Shown here one piece after another: positions 6,030-14,993 of a stretch of DNA of 64,000 bases (its first letter is position 1; each line of letters opens with the position of its first letter). The stretch covers positions 645,930 through 709,929 of the forward strand of contig NZ_BMMT01000001.1 of NCBI RefSeq assembly GCF_014646075.1, given 5' to 3'. The translations under genes and the position numbers were made by a program. This DNA comes from Saccharopolyspora thermophila (GTDB taxonomy: Bacteria > Actinomycetota > Actinomycetes > Mycobacteriales > Pseudonocardiaceae). Under the pieces are notes generated by a model. The model was not told the DNA's origin, did no database searches, and was given only the letters and a program-made list of their open reading frames with translations.

Positions 6030-9000
6030 ATGGCACACACCGATCGACGCGGGCCGCGAGTGCACTCAGACCTGATGGAGGCTCTTGTCCGCACGCGTCG
6101 GTTCTTCACCCGTGACGAGGTGTCTGCGGACTCGCGTGTGCTGTTCAAGCGGGGTGGCAGGCAGGCCGACGAGTTTTACCGGGACCGCTGGAGCCACGAC
6201 AAGGTGGTCCGGTCGACCCACGGTGTGAACTGCACGGGGTCGTGCTCGTGGAAGGTGTACGTCAAGGACGGCATCATCACCTGGGAGGCACAGCAGACCG
6301 ATTACCCGGCGGTGGGGGCCGACCGGCCGGACTACGAACCGCGCGGTTGTCCACGCGGGGCTGCCTTCTCCTGGTACACCTACTCCCCAACTCGGGTGCG
6401 GTACCCATACGTCCGGGGCGTGTTGTTGGAGGCGTATCGCCAAGCGAAGGCACGCACCGGCGACCCGGTACTGGCCTGGCGAGCGGTCGTGTCCGACCCG
6501 GTGACCGCACATCGGTACAAGGCAGCGCGGGGCAAGGGCGGACTGGTGCGGGCGAGCTGGGACGAAGCCTGCGAAATCATCGCCGCCGCGCACGTACACA
6601 CGATCCGGGCCTACGGGCCGGACCGGGTGGCGGGATTCTCACCGATCCCGGCAATGTCGATGGTTTCGCATGCTTCCGGCTCCCGGTTCGTGTCCCTGCT
6701 CGGCGGCACGATGCTGTCGTTCTACGACTGGTATGCCGATCTGCCTGTGGCGAGCCCGCAGGTCTTCGGTGACCAGACCGACGTCCCCGAGTCCGGCGAC
6801 TGGTGGGACGCGGGCTATCTCATCATGTGGGGCTCGAACCTGCCGGTGACCCGCACACCGGATGCGCACTGGATGGTCGAGGCCCGCTACCGGGGCCAGA
6901 AGGTGGTTGCGGTCTCGCCCGACTACGCCGACAACGTGAAGTTCGCCGACGAGTGGCTGGCCGGGCGGCCCGGCACCGATGGTGCACTCGCCATGGCGAT
7001 GGGCCACGTCGTGCTGCGGGAATTCTTCGTTCAGCGCGAGGTGCCGTATTTCGCCGACTACGTGCGCCGCTTTACGGACCTGCCATTCCTGGTGCGGCTC
7101 GACCCAGGCGCCGACGGTGTCATGCTGCCCGGACGGTTCCTGACCGAGGCGGATCTCCACGACTGCGTGGGCGAGAACGCGGCGTTCAAAACCGTGCTGA
7201 TCGACGATGACACCGGGGAACCCGTGGTGCCCAACGGATCGTTGGGATTCCGCTACGGGGAGGACGGCGTCGGCCGGTGGAATCTTGAGCTGGGCGACCA
7301 CCGGCCGCGGCTGAGCCTCTACAGCGGCGAGGCCGACAGTGTTGTGGTCGAGTTGCCGCGCTTCGACCAACCCGGCCAGCTGCGGCGCGGCGTTCCGGTG
7401 CGACGGATCGGCGAGCACCTGGTCACCACCGTTTTCGACCTCCTGCTCGCGCAGTACGGCGTCCAACGCCCCACCCTGCCCGGCGACTGGCCAACCGGTT
7501 ACGCGGACGCCTCCCAGCCATACACGCCCGCGTGGCAGGAACCCATCACCGGGGTGCCCGCCGCGGCGGCGGCCAGGGTCGGCCGGGAATTCGCGGCCAA
7601 CGCGGAGGAAACGCGGGGCCGGTCGATGATCATCATGGGCGCGGGAACCAACCACTGGTTCCATTCCGACACCATCTACCGGACGTTTCTCGCACTGACC
7701 ACGCTCACCGGCAGCCAGGGCGTCAACGGTGGCGGCTGGGCACATTACGTCGGCCAGGAGAAGTGCCGCCCGCTCACCGGCTGGGCGCACCTGGCGTTCG
7801 CGCTGGACTGGCAGCGGCCGCCGCGCCACATGGTACAAACCGCCTACTGGTACCTGCACACCGACCAGTTCCGATACGACCCGATCGGCGCGGAGGCCCT
7901 TTCTGCGGCACGCCCAGGGGGCCGGTTCGCCGGCATGACCACCGCCGACGTCATCGCACAGTCGGCCCGGCTCGGGTGGATGCCTTCGTACCCGACCTTC
8001 GACCGCAACCCGCTCGACCTCGCTGACGAGGCCGAGCAGGCGGGAAAATCCGTGGCCGACCACGTGGTGGCGCAACTACGGCAGGGGCGGTTGCGGTTCG
8101 CCTGCGAGGACCCTGATGCTGAGCAGAACTTCCCGCGCGTGCTGAGCATGTGGCGAGCGAACCTGCTCGGCTCGTCGGCCAAGGGAAACGAGTACTTCCT
8201 CAGGCATCTGCTCGGCACGGACTCATCCCTGCGCGCGGACGAGGCACCACCCGGCGCCCGGCCCAGGGACGTGACCTGGCGGGAGAACGCGCCGATCGGC
8301 AAGCTGGATCTGCTGCTCACCCTGGATTTTCGCATGACCAGCAGCACCATCTTCTCCGACGTGGTGCTGCCCGCAGCGACCTGGTACGAGAAACACGACC
8401 TCTCGACCACGGACATGCATCCGTTCGTGCACTCGTTCAACCCGGCGATCGCGCCACCTTGGCAGACTCGCACTGACTGGCACGCGTTCCAGTCCATCGC
8501 GGAAGCGTTCAGCAGGCTCGCGAAACAACACCTCGGCGTGCGCAGGGACGTCGTGGCAACGGCGTTGCAACACGACACCCCGGACGAACTGGCGACGCCG
8601 CACGGCATCGTGCGCGACTGGCGCCGGGGTGACTGTGAGCCGGTGCCCGGGGTGACCATGCCCCGGTTGACGACCGTCGAACGCGACTACGGTGCGGTTG
8701 CGGCCAAGATGACCGCACTCGGACCGCTGGTGGACACGCTCGGCGTCACGACCAAGGGTGTCACCTTCGACGTCAGCGGGGAAGTGGCGTACCTGCGCGA
8801 CACCAACGGCACCGTGCGGGACGGTGTCGCCGCTGGCAGACCGTCCCTGGCCCGTGATCGAGCGGCGTGCGAGGCGATCCTCGCGCTGTCGGGTACCACC
8901 AACGGGCACCTCGCCACCCAGGGCTTTCGACGGCTGGAGCAGCGCACCGGCACCAGACTGGCCGATCTCGCCGCAGAACACGAAGGAAAGCGGATCACCT

Positions 9001-9716
9001 TCGCCGATACCCAATCCGCGCCGGTACCGGTCATCACCTCGCCGGAGTGGTCCGGTTCCGAAGCCGGTGGCCGCCGCTACTCACCGTTCACCATCAACGT
9101 GGAGCGCAGCAAGCCGTGGCACACGCTCACGGGGCGTCAGCACTTCTACCTCGACCACGAGTGGATGTCCGAGGTCGGGGAGAATCTGCCGGTGTTCCGG
9201 CCGCCGCTGGACATGACCGCGCTGTTTGGCGAACCGGGTATCGGTGAACGCGGCGCCGAGGGCATCGCCGTTCGCTACCTCACCCCGCACAACAAATGGT
9301 CGATCCACTCCGAGTACCAGGACAACCTGTTCATGCTGAGTCTCTCCCGCGGCGGTCCAACCATCTGGATGGCGCCGGAGGACGCCAAGGCGATCGGGGT
9401 GGCCGACAACGACTGGATCGAAGCGGTCAATCGCAACGGCGTCGTCGTGGCGCGTGCGGTGGTCTCCCACCGGATGCCTGGAGGCACGGTGTACATGTAT
9501 CACGCCCAGGATCGGCTGATCGACGTTCCGCGCAGCGAGACCTCCGGCAGGCGAGGTGGCATGCACAACTCGCTGACCCGGCTGTTGATCAAACCGTCGC
9601 ATCTCATCGGCGGGTACGGCCAGTTGTCGTTCGCGTTCAACTATCTCGGGCCCACCGGAAACCAGCGTGACGAAATCACGATGATACGGCGTCGGAGCCA
9701 GGAGGTGACCTACTAG
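6030..9716 (+). CDS. narG: Respiratory nitrate reductase, alpha (molybdenum) subunit
   Basis: This 1228-residue catalytic subunit reduces nitrate to nitrite at a Mo-bis-MGD centre on the cytoplasmic face of the membrane. The N-terminal FS0 cluster ligands are visible: His64, Cys68, Cys72 (HGVNCTGSCSW) and Cys107 (EPRGCPRG). The molybdenum-ligand aspartate lies in SFYDWYADLP, followed by the signature QTDVPES and WGSNLPVTRTPDAH. ATG 6030 is chosen because a purine-rich GGAAGGTGGG precedes it; TTG 5997 and ATG 6075 are alternatives. The length fits the family. It heads narGHJI, directly beyond the att site and terminator. No FNR-like operator was recognised at 5836-6029. Confidence 0.97.
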   Translation: MAHTDRRGPRVHSDLMEALVRTRRFFTRDEVSADSRVLFKRGGRQADEFYRDRWSHDKVVRSTHGVNCTGSCSWKVYVKDGIITWEAQQTDYPAVGADRPDYEPRGCPRGAAFSWYTYSPTRVRYPYVRGVLLEAYRQAKARTGDPVLAWRAVVSDPVTAHRYKAARGKGGLVRASWDEACEIIAAAHVHTIRAYGPDRVAGFSPIPAMSMVSHASGSRFVSLLGGTMLSFYDWYADLPVASPQVFGDQTDVPESGDWWDAGYLIMWGSNLPVTRTPDAHWMVEARYRGQKVVAVSPDYADNVKFADEWLAGRPGTDGALAMAMGHVVLREFFVQREVPYFADYVRRFTDLPFLVRLDPGADGVMLPGRFLTEADLHDCVGENAAFKTVLIDDDTGEPVVPNGSLGFRYGEDGVGRWNLELGDHRPRLSLYSGEADSVVVELPRFDQPGQLRRGVPVRRIGEHLVTTVFDLLLAQYGVQRPTLPGDWPTGYADASQPYTPAWQEPITGVPAAAAARVGREFAANAEETRGRSMIIMGAGTNHWFHSDTIYRTFLALTTLTGSQGVNGGGWAHYVGQEKCRPLTGWAHLAFALDWQRPPRHMVQTAYWYLHTDQFRYDPIGAEALSAARPGGRFAGMTTADVIAQSARLGWMPSYPTFDRNPLDLADEAEQAGKSVADHVVAQLRQGRLRFACEDPDAEQNFPRVLSMWRANLLGSSAKGNEYFLRHLLGTDSSLRADEAPPGARPRDVTWRENAPIGKLDLLLTLDFRMTSSTIFSDVVLPAATWYEKHDLSTTDMHPFVHSFNPAIAPPWQTRTDWHAFQSIAEAFSRLAKQHLGVRRDVVATALQHDTPDELATPHGIVRDWRRGDCEPVPGVTMPRLTTVERDYGAVAAKMTALGPLVDTLGVTTKGVTFDVSGEVAYLRDTNGTVRDGVAAGRPSLARDRAACEAILALSGTTNGHLATQGFRRLEQRTGTRLADLAAEHEGKRITFADTQSAPVPVITSPEWSGSEAGGRRYSPFTINVERSKPWHTLTGRQHFYLDHEWMSEVGENLPVFRPPLDMTALFGEPGIGERGAEGIAVRYLTPHNKWSIHSEYQDNLFMLSLSRGGPTIWMAPEDAKAIGVADNDWIEAVNRNGVVVARAVVSHRMPGGTVYMYHAQDRLIDVPRSETSGRRGGMHNSLTRLLIKPSHLIGGYGQLSFAFNYLGPTGNQRDEITMIRRRSQEVTY

Positions 9717-9765
9717 CGAAACCCCTACTGACATGTGCACTCGTCCCGGGAGAGGTGAGCCACGG

Positions 9766-11448
9766 ATGCGGCCGATGGCGCAACTGGCGATGGTGATGAA
9801 CCTGGACAAATGCATCGGGTGCCACACGTGCTCAGTGACCTGCAAACAAGCCTGGACGAACCGGGCGGGAACCGAGTACGTCTGGTTCAACAACGTGGAA
9901 ACCCGGCCGGGTCGAGGTTACCCGCGCGACTACGAGAACCAGGAACGCTGGCGCGGCGGCTGGACGCTCAACCGGCGCGGAAAGCTGAAGCTCAGGGGCG
10001 GTGGGCGGCTACGCAAACTGCTCACCATCTTCGCCAGCCCGAAAATGCCTCACATCAGCGACTACTACGAACCCTGGACCTACGACTACGCCGATCTCAC
10101 GACCGCCCCGTTGCAGGAGCACACCCCTGTCGCGCGCCCCAGATCTCTGATCAGCGGCAAGCCAACGAACATCACCTGGTCCGCCAACTGGGACGACAGC
10201 CTCGGCGGAGGCCCGGAAGAAACCGCCAGGGACCCCATGCTCGACAGCATTTCGGACAAGGTGAAGCTGACTTTCGAGCAGAGCTTCTTGTTCTACCTGC
10301 CCCGCATCTGCGAGCACTGCCTCAACCCGTCCTGCGCGGCGTCCTGCCCGTCCGGTGCGATCTACAAACGCAGCGAGGACGGCATCGTGCTCGTCGACCA
10401 GGACCGGTGCCGGGGCTGGCGGCAGTGCATCACCGGGTGCCCGTACAAGAAGATCTACTTCAACCACCGCACGGGCAAGGCAGAGAAGTGCACCTTCTGT
10501 TTCCCCCGAGTCGAGGTCGGCCTGCCGACCGTGTGCGCCGAGACCTGCGTCGGCAGGCTCCGCTACATCGGCGTCGTGCTCTACGACGTCGACCGGGTCG
10601 CGGAGGCGGCATCCACCCCGAACGAACAGGACCTCTATCCCGCGCAACAAAACATCCTGCTCAACCCGCATGACCCCGAGGTGCTGCGAGCAGCCGAACG
10701 GGAAGGTATCCCCGATGACTGGCTCGACGCCGCTCGCCGGTCTCCGATCTACTCGCTGATCAACGACTACCAGGTCGCCTTACCGCTGCATCCGGAATAC
10801 CGGACCATGCCGATGGTCTGGTACATCCCTCCGCTGTCCCCGGTCGTCGATGTCCTGCGTGACACCGGCAACGACGCGGAGGACAGCAACAACCTCTTCG
10901 CCGCGATCGACGCGCTGCGCATCCCGGTCGACTACCTGGCGCAATTGTTCACCGCGGGAGACACCCGACCGGTCGACCGCGTGCTGCGCACGCTCGCCGC
11001 GATGCGCAGCTACATGCGCGATATCAATCTCGGGCGACAGCCACGGGAAGCCGTCCCCGAAGCCGTGGGGATGAGCGGCGAACGCATCCACGCGCTCTAC
11101 CGACTGCTTGCGCTCGCCAAGTACGACGAGCGCTACGTCATTCCGCCGGCCCACGCCGAACAGGCACACGGTCTCGAGGAGCTCGCCACCGGTTGCAGCC
11201 TCGACTACGAAGGCGGTCCGGGGATGGGCGGACCATTCGGTGAGACCTCCGGCCGCCCGTCACCGATCGCCGTGGAGAACCTCCACATGCTGGCCAGCCG
11301 GCAAAGCTCGGACACCGTCGCCGCACCGGTCAACAAGCACGAGCGCATCAACCTGCTGAACTGGGACGGCAAGGGCAGACCGGAAGGGTTGTTCCCGCCG
11401 CGCCGCGAGGAACAGGACACCGGCAACGACGAGCGTGGCACGTCATGA
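9766..11448 (+). CDS. narH: Respiratory nitrate reductase, beta (iron-sulfur) subunit
   Basis: This 560-residue electron-transfer subunit passes electrons from NarI haems to NarG through three [4Fe-4S] and one [3Fe-4S] clusters. All cysteine groups are present: CIGCHTCSVTC near the N-terminus, CEHCLNPSCAASCPSGA, CRGWRQCITGCPYKK (the Trp in place of a Cys is the hallmark of the [3Fe-4S] site) and CTFCFPRVEVGLPTVCAETC. ATG 9766 follows GGGAGAGG at good spacing, so GTG or ATG codons further upstream are unlikely. It is 49 bp after narG and overlaps narJ by four bases. Confidence 0.97.
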   Translation: MRPMAQLAMVMNLDKCIGCHTCSVTCKQAWTNRAGTEYVWFNNVETRPGRGYPRDYENQERWRGGWTLNRRGKLKLRGGGRLRKLLTIFASPKMPHISDYYEPWTYDYADLTTAPLQEHTPVARPRSLISGKPTNITWSANWDDSLGGGPEETARDPMLDSISDKVKLTFEQSFLFYLPRICEHCLNPSCAASCPSGAIYKRSEDGIVLVDQDRCRGWRQCITGCPYKKIYFNHRTGKAEKCTFCFPRVEVGLPTVCAETCVGRLRYIGVVLYDVDRVAEAASTPNEQDLYPAQQNILLNPHDPEVLRAAEREGIPDDWLDAARRSPIYSLINDYQVALPLHPEYRTMPMVWYIPPLSPVVDVLRDTGNDAEDSNNLFAAIDALRIPVDYLAQLFTAGDTRPVDRVLRTLAAMRSYMRDINLGRQPREAVPEAVGMSGERIHALYRLLALAKYDERYVIPPAHAEQAHGLEELATGCSLDYEGGPGMGGPFGETSGRPSPIAVENLHMLASRQSSDTVAAPVNKHERINLLNWDGKGRPEGLFPPRREEQDTGNDERGTS

Positions 11449-12083
11449 GCAGGGCCCATCCCCTCGCCTGGCAAACGCAGTCACTGCTGCTGGACTACCC
11501 CACCGAGCAGCTGCTCTCCCACCTGCCGCTGCTCCATGAGGTCACGGCCCCATCCGGCCCGTTGCAGCGGGCGGTGCGCGATCCGCTCGCCGCGTTCCTG
11601 CAGCACGCCGAGCACACCCCGCTCGGTGATCTCGCCGCCGACTATGTCGCGACCTTCGATCACCGGAAACGGTGCAGCCCCTACCTGAGCTATTTCACCT
11701 ACGGCGATACGCGCAGGCGCGGCATGGCCCTGCTGCGATTCCAGCACGCCTATCGCGCGGCGGGTTTCCGTCTCACCGACAAGGAGCTGCCTGATCACGT
11801 CGCGGTCGTCCTCGAGTTCGCCGCGGCCGAGCCGGAACCAGGCCAGCGTCTGCTCATCGAGTACCGGGCCGGGATCGAACTGCTGCGGCTCGGGCTGCAC
11901 GAGGCCGCTTCCCCCTGGGCCTGGCTGCTCGACTCGCTGACGGCGACGCTGCCCCGGCTGACCCGACGGGAACTGGACAGGATCACGCGACTGGCCGCCT
12001 CGGGACCACCCGAGGAAGAAGTCGGCCTGGAACCGTTTGCTTCCGGGGCAGCGAGCCCAGGACGGAAGGAAGCCACACCATGA
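11445..12083 (+). CDS. narJ: Nitrate reductase assembly chaperone (delta subunit)
   Basis: This 212-residue all-helical protein of the TorD/NarJ family binds the NarG N-terminus and controls cofactor insertion before membrane attachment. It is not part of the mature enzyme. It contains a typical N-terminal LLLDYPTEQLLSHLPLL segment and the family motif FDHRKRCSPYLSYFTYGDTR. It overlaps narH (ATGA) and narI (ATGA), so all three are translationally coupled. Length is normal. Confidence 0.95.
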   Translation: MSRAHPLAWQTQSLLLDYPTEQLLSHLPLLHEVTAPSGPLQRAVRDPLAAFLQHAEHTPLGDLAADYVATFDHRKRCSPYLSYFTYGDTRRRGMALLRFQHAYRAAGFRLTDKELPDHVAVVLEFAAAEPEPGQRLLIEYRAGIELLRLGLHEAASPWAWLLDSLTATLPRLTRRELDRITRLAASGPPEEEVGLEPFASGAASPGRKEATP

Positions 12084-12826
12084 CCAGGTTGAGTCCGCTC
12101 GACATCCTGCTCTGGGTCGCTGTTCCGTACGTGGCCATCGCGGTGTTCGTCGTCGGCCACGTCTGGCGCTACCGCTACGACAAGTTCGGCTGGACCACGC
12201 GATCCTCACAACTCTACGAGCACAGGTTGCTGCGGCTGGGCAGCCCGCTGTTCCATTTCGGAATTCTCGTCGTGATCATCGGCCACGTCGTCGGGATTCT
12301 GGTGCCGGCCTCGTGGACCGCAGCGGTCGGCGTCAGCGAGGACCTCTACCACGTCGTCGCTGTCGTCCTTGGCACCATCGCGGGCGTCTGCACCCTGGTC
12401 GGCGCGGCGATCCTGATCTATCGCCGCCGCACCGTCGGGCCGGTGTTCACCGCGACCACCCGCAACGACAAGGCGATGTACGTGCTCCTGGTCGCCGCGC
12501 TGGTCTCCGGACTCGTCACCACGGTGCTCGGCAACATCACGGGAAACGGCCACAACTACCGGGAAACCGTCGCCCCCTGGTTCCGGTCGATCTTCTCCCT
12601 CCAGCCCGATCCCGAGCTGATGCTGGCCGCGCCACTGGGCTTCCAGGTGCACGCGCTGCTCGCCTGGGCACTGTTCGCCTTCTGGCCCTTCAGCAGACTC
12701 GTGCACGCGTTCTCGTTTCCGCTCGGCTACCTCACCCGGCCCTACATCGTCTACCGCAGCCGCGACCCCCAGCTCGGCACCCGCAGCCCACGCCGCGGCT
12801 GGGAGCGCACACCGTGGTCGCGTTGA
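12080..12826 (+). CDS. narI: Respiratory nitrate reductase, gamma (cytochrome b) subunit
   Basis: This 248-residue membrane protein has five predicted helices, anchors NarGH and oxidises menaquinol through two b-type haems. Ligand-type histidines occur in the helices, e.g. FHFGILVVIIGHVVGIL and QVHALLAWALF with RLVHAFSFPLGYLTRPY. Length and C-terminal motif match the family. It is the last gene of narGHJI. It is followed nine bases later by the convergent transporter gene, with no room for a separate hairpin terminator. No narK or nitrate-responsive regulator lies in the window. Confidence 0.96.
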   Translation: MTRLSPLDILLWVAVPYVAIAVFVVGHVWRYRYDKFGWTTRSSQLYEHRLLRLGSPLFHFGILVVIIGHVVGILVPASWTAAVGVSEDLYHVVAVVLGTIAGVCTLVGAAILIYRRRTVGPVFTATTRNDKAMYVLLVAALVSGLVTTVLGNITGNGHNYRETVAPWFRSIFSLQPDPELMLAAPLGFQVHALLAWALFAFWPFSRLVHAFSFPLGYLTRPYIVYRSRDPQLGTRSPRRGWERTPWSR

Positions 12827-12835
12827 CCGGCCGGT

Positions 12836-13924
12836 TCACGATGTTGCGTCACCTCGGCCGCCGCCGTCACCCCGCAACCAGCGGTGACCCGCAACGAGCA
12901 TGGCCGCGAACACGATGATCCACACGGCCAGCGCAACCCACACGTCCCGGCCGCCCAGAGCAACCAGCCAGGGCGCGCCGGTGACACGGCCCAACTGGTC
13001 GCTGGCCACGCCGTACATGCCCACCGGGAAGACGATGCTCCACAGGGCGGTGTCGTAGCGCAACGGCTCCCGGCGCCCGATGTGCCGCCACACGCCGAGG
13101 GCGACCAACAACGGGATCAGCCAACTGCAGAACGACCACAGCACCACCGAGGTGCCCGTGAAGAGATCGCGCGACAGCAGCTGAGTGGCGTCCGGCAACG
13201 TGACCAGCCGGGTGCCAGCCAGGACCGTGATCGCCGCGGCTCCCATGAAGATCCAGTACGGCGGAACCAGCTCCGAGGCGTCGACCGGACGCACCAGCAA
13301 CCGGGCCAAACCGAGCCCGGCCAGCAGCAGATACAGCACCAAACCGGTCGCCCAGCACACCAACCCCACCACCGCCAGGACAGTCGTGGGGCCCGACGGC
13401 GCGAGTGTGGCAGCGGCGACCGCGACCGACTGTGTTCCGACGACCCACATGAACCAGGTGCCATTGACCTGGTCCAGAGTCGGATGGCGGCGTGGTTCGG
13501 CGATCATCCTTAGCGGCACGCCATAGCCCAGCACCAGGTAAGCCAGCACCCCCACGATCAGGAACGCAGTCGCCGATCGCCACCAGCCGTCGAGAGCCAA
13601 CCGCGCGGCCAGCACGTCCGACGCGGCCACGAACGTGAGGAAGGTGAACCCGCGTGCGCTGACCACATCGGCCACCACCTGCCGCGGCCATCGCAGCAAA
13701 CGCCACCCGGACACGACCACCAACACGACATAACCGGCCAACCCGACCAGCAGCAGCGCATCCGAGGCGACCGGCACGCCGGCACCGTCCAGTCCGATGG
13801 ACACGATGCCGGTCGCCATGACAAAGGCGAACACCCCCGGATTGAGACCGCGCAACACCCGCCACCAGCGCGCTCGTCCCACCCGGTAATCCGGCAGCAC
13901 CCACCGCCCCACGTCAGCCTCCAT
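12836..13924 (-). CDS. SLAC1/TehA-type (TDT family) anion transporter
   Basis: This 362-residue protein has about ten membrane helices, beginning with GLNPGVFAFVMATGIVSIGL, the typical first helix of the tellurite-resistance/dicarboxylate transporter (TDT) family, which includes TehA, Mae1 and plant SLAC1. Family members carry dicarboxylates or act as nitrate/chloride channels. ATG 13924 gives a normal length; ATG 13999 would add 25 polar residues and is possible, since neither has a strong ribosome site. It converges on narI, which makes nitrate or nitrite movement an attractive but unproven role. Confidence 0.85.
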   Translation of the reverse strand: MEADVGRWVLPDYRVGRARWWRVLRGLNPGVFAFVMATGIVSIGLDGAGVPVASDALLLVGLAGYVVLVVVSGWRLLRWPRQVVADVVSARGFTFLTFVAASDVLAARLALDGWWRSATAFLIVGVLAYLVLGYGVPLRMIAEPRRHPTLDQVNGTWFMWVVGTQSVAVAAATLAPSGPTTVLAVVGLVCWATGLVLYLLLAGLGLARLLVRPVDASELVPPYWIFMGAAAITVLAGTRLVTLPDATQLLSRDLFTGTSVVLWSFCSWLIPLLVALGVWRHIGRREPLRYDTALWSIVFPVGMYGVASDQLGRVTGAPWLVALGGRDVWVALAVWIIVFAAMLVAGHRWLRGDGGGRGDATS

Positions 13925-14044
13925 CGGTCGGATCAGCTCGACCGATTGTCGTTCAGCCACCCGGACAGCACGCCTGGCCGTCGTGGAGATCACCGTCATC
14001 GCGGACCACGCTGTCCCCGCAGGCGGCAAAGCTACCCTGGGGCG

Positions 14045-14911
14045 ATGAGTGATGACACCTGGGCTGGCACGAGCCTGCCTGACCGCTTCGCTGACGAGGC
14101 TTATGCCTCGGTGAAGGGGTACGTGCGCACCCATGTACTGCACCAGCAACTGCTCAGGCATCTGCCGCCGGCCCCCGCTCGGGTGCTCGATGTCGGTGGT
14201 GGCGCGGGGCATCAGTCGTTTCCGCTGGCCCAAGCCGGGTACGACGTGACGCTGCTCGACTCGTCGCCGGCGATGCTGGACAAGGCCCGGCAGCGACTCA
14301 ACCGGCTGCCTGACCAGGCCCGGCAGAGGGTGACACTCGTGCAGGCCGACGGCGAGAACGCCGACGAGGCGGTCAAGGGTGCACGCTTCGCCGCGGTGTT
14401 GTGCCACGGCGTGCTTGGGTACCAGGAGCACCCTGAGCTGCTGCTCGACCAGCTGTGCCGATGTGCCGCCGACGGTGGCCTCGTGTCGATCATGACCGGC
14501 AACGCCAGGACGATGGCGGTACGCCCCGCCCTGGAACGGCGGTGGGACGACGCGCTGGCGGCGTTCGACACCAGGACCGAGACCGTGCCCGGGCTCGGGG
14601 TGCGGGGACGGGCCGACACGGTGGAGGAACTCAGCGAGCTCGTCCGCCGCCGCGGCGTGGAGCCACTGTGCTGGTACGGGGTCTGGCTGTTCGTCGACTG
14701 GCTCGAGTTCTGTGGAGTCGAGTTGGACCCCGGCGATGCCGAGCAGGTGGCGGCGACGGTCGCGGTCGAACTCGAAGCCAGCCAACGAGACCCCTACCGC
14801 CAACTCAGCCGTGCCTTCCACCTCGTGGCACGCAAGTTGCCAAGCTTCAGCCGCGGTGTGGCCAGGCTGGGGGTGGCGAGCACGAATCGAGCGTCCGTCA
14901 GGCACGCGTAA
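14045..14911 (+). CDS. SAM-dependent methyltransferase, CmoM/SmtA-like
   Basis: This 288-residue class I methyltransferase has motif I VLDVGGGAGHQSFPLA (about residues 41-56), an acidic end of strand 2 (LLDSSPAMLDKA) and the post-motif segment AAVLCHGVLGYQEHPELLL. The layout and several segments (the KGYVR start, the IMTGNARTMAVRPAL region and the final FHLVARK) resemble E. coli CmoM, which methylates the 5-carboxymethoxyuridine of tRNA. A different small-molecule substrate cannot be excluded. ATG 14045 is used, since longer starts would run into the divergent transporter's upstream region. It ends at a shared hairpin terminator. Confidence 0.8.
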   Translation: MSDDTWAGTSLPDRFADEAYASVKGYVRTHVLHQQLLRHLPPAPARVLDVGGGAGHQSFPLAQAGYDVTLLDSSPAMLDKARQRLNRLPDQARQRVTLVQADGENADEAVKGARFAAVLCHGVLGYQEHPELLLDQLCRCAADGGLVSIMTGNARTMAVRPALERRWDDALAAFDTRTETVPGLGVRGRADTVEELSELVRRRGVEPLCWYGVWLFVDWLEFCGVELDPGDAEQVAATVAVELEASQRDPYRQLSRAFHLVARKLPSFSRGVARLGVASTNRASVRHA

Positions 14912-14922
14912 AGGCGGCGACC

Positions 14923-14964
14923 GTCCTCGATCGAGGACTTCACTGGATGTCCTCGATCGAGGAC
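14923..14964. terminator. Bidirectional terminator made of two copies of one 16-bp palindrome
   Basis: GTCCTCGATCGAGGAC is a perfect palindrome and occurs at 14923-14938 and again at 14949-14964. Because each copy is self-complementary, the two also pair with each other as a 16-bp stem with the 10-base loop TTCACTGGAT. It lies between convergent genes (ends 14911 and 14994), which fits a two-way terminator. A protein-binding role of the palindromes is an alternative. Confidence 0.7.
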
Positions 14965-14993
14965 AGCGCTCCTTCCGCGCTGCACCGGCGGTG

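Noticed and set aside
6030-9716. Twin-arginine signal on NarG indicating an extracytoplasmic enzyme
   Set aside because: The N-terminus has scattered arginines but no RR signal with a hydrophobic core, and narI/narJ fit the cytoplasmic-facing enzyme.
13925-14905. N-terminal 327 codons of the long minus frame preceding the TDT transporter
   Set aside because: They are antisense to the methyltransferase gene and of shadow composition; the transporter starts near 13924 or 13999.
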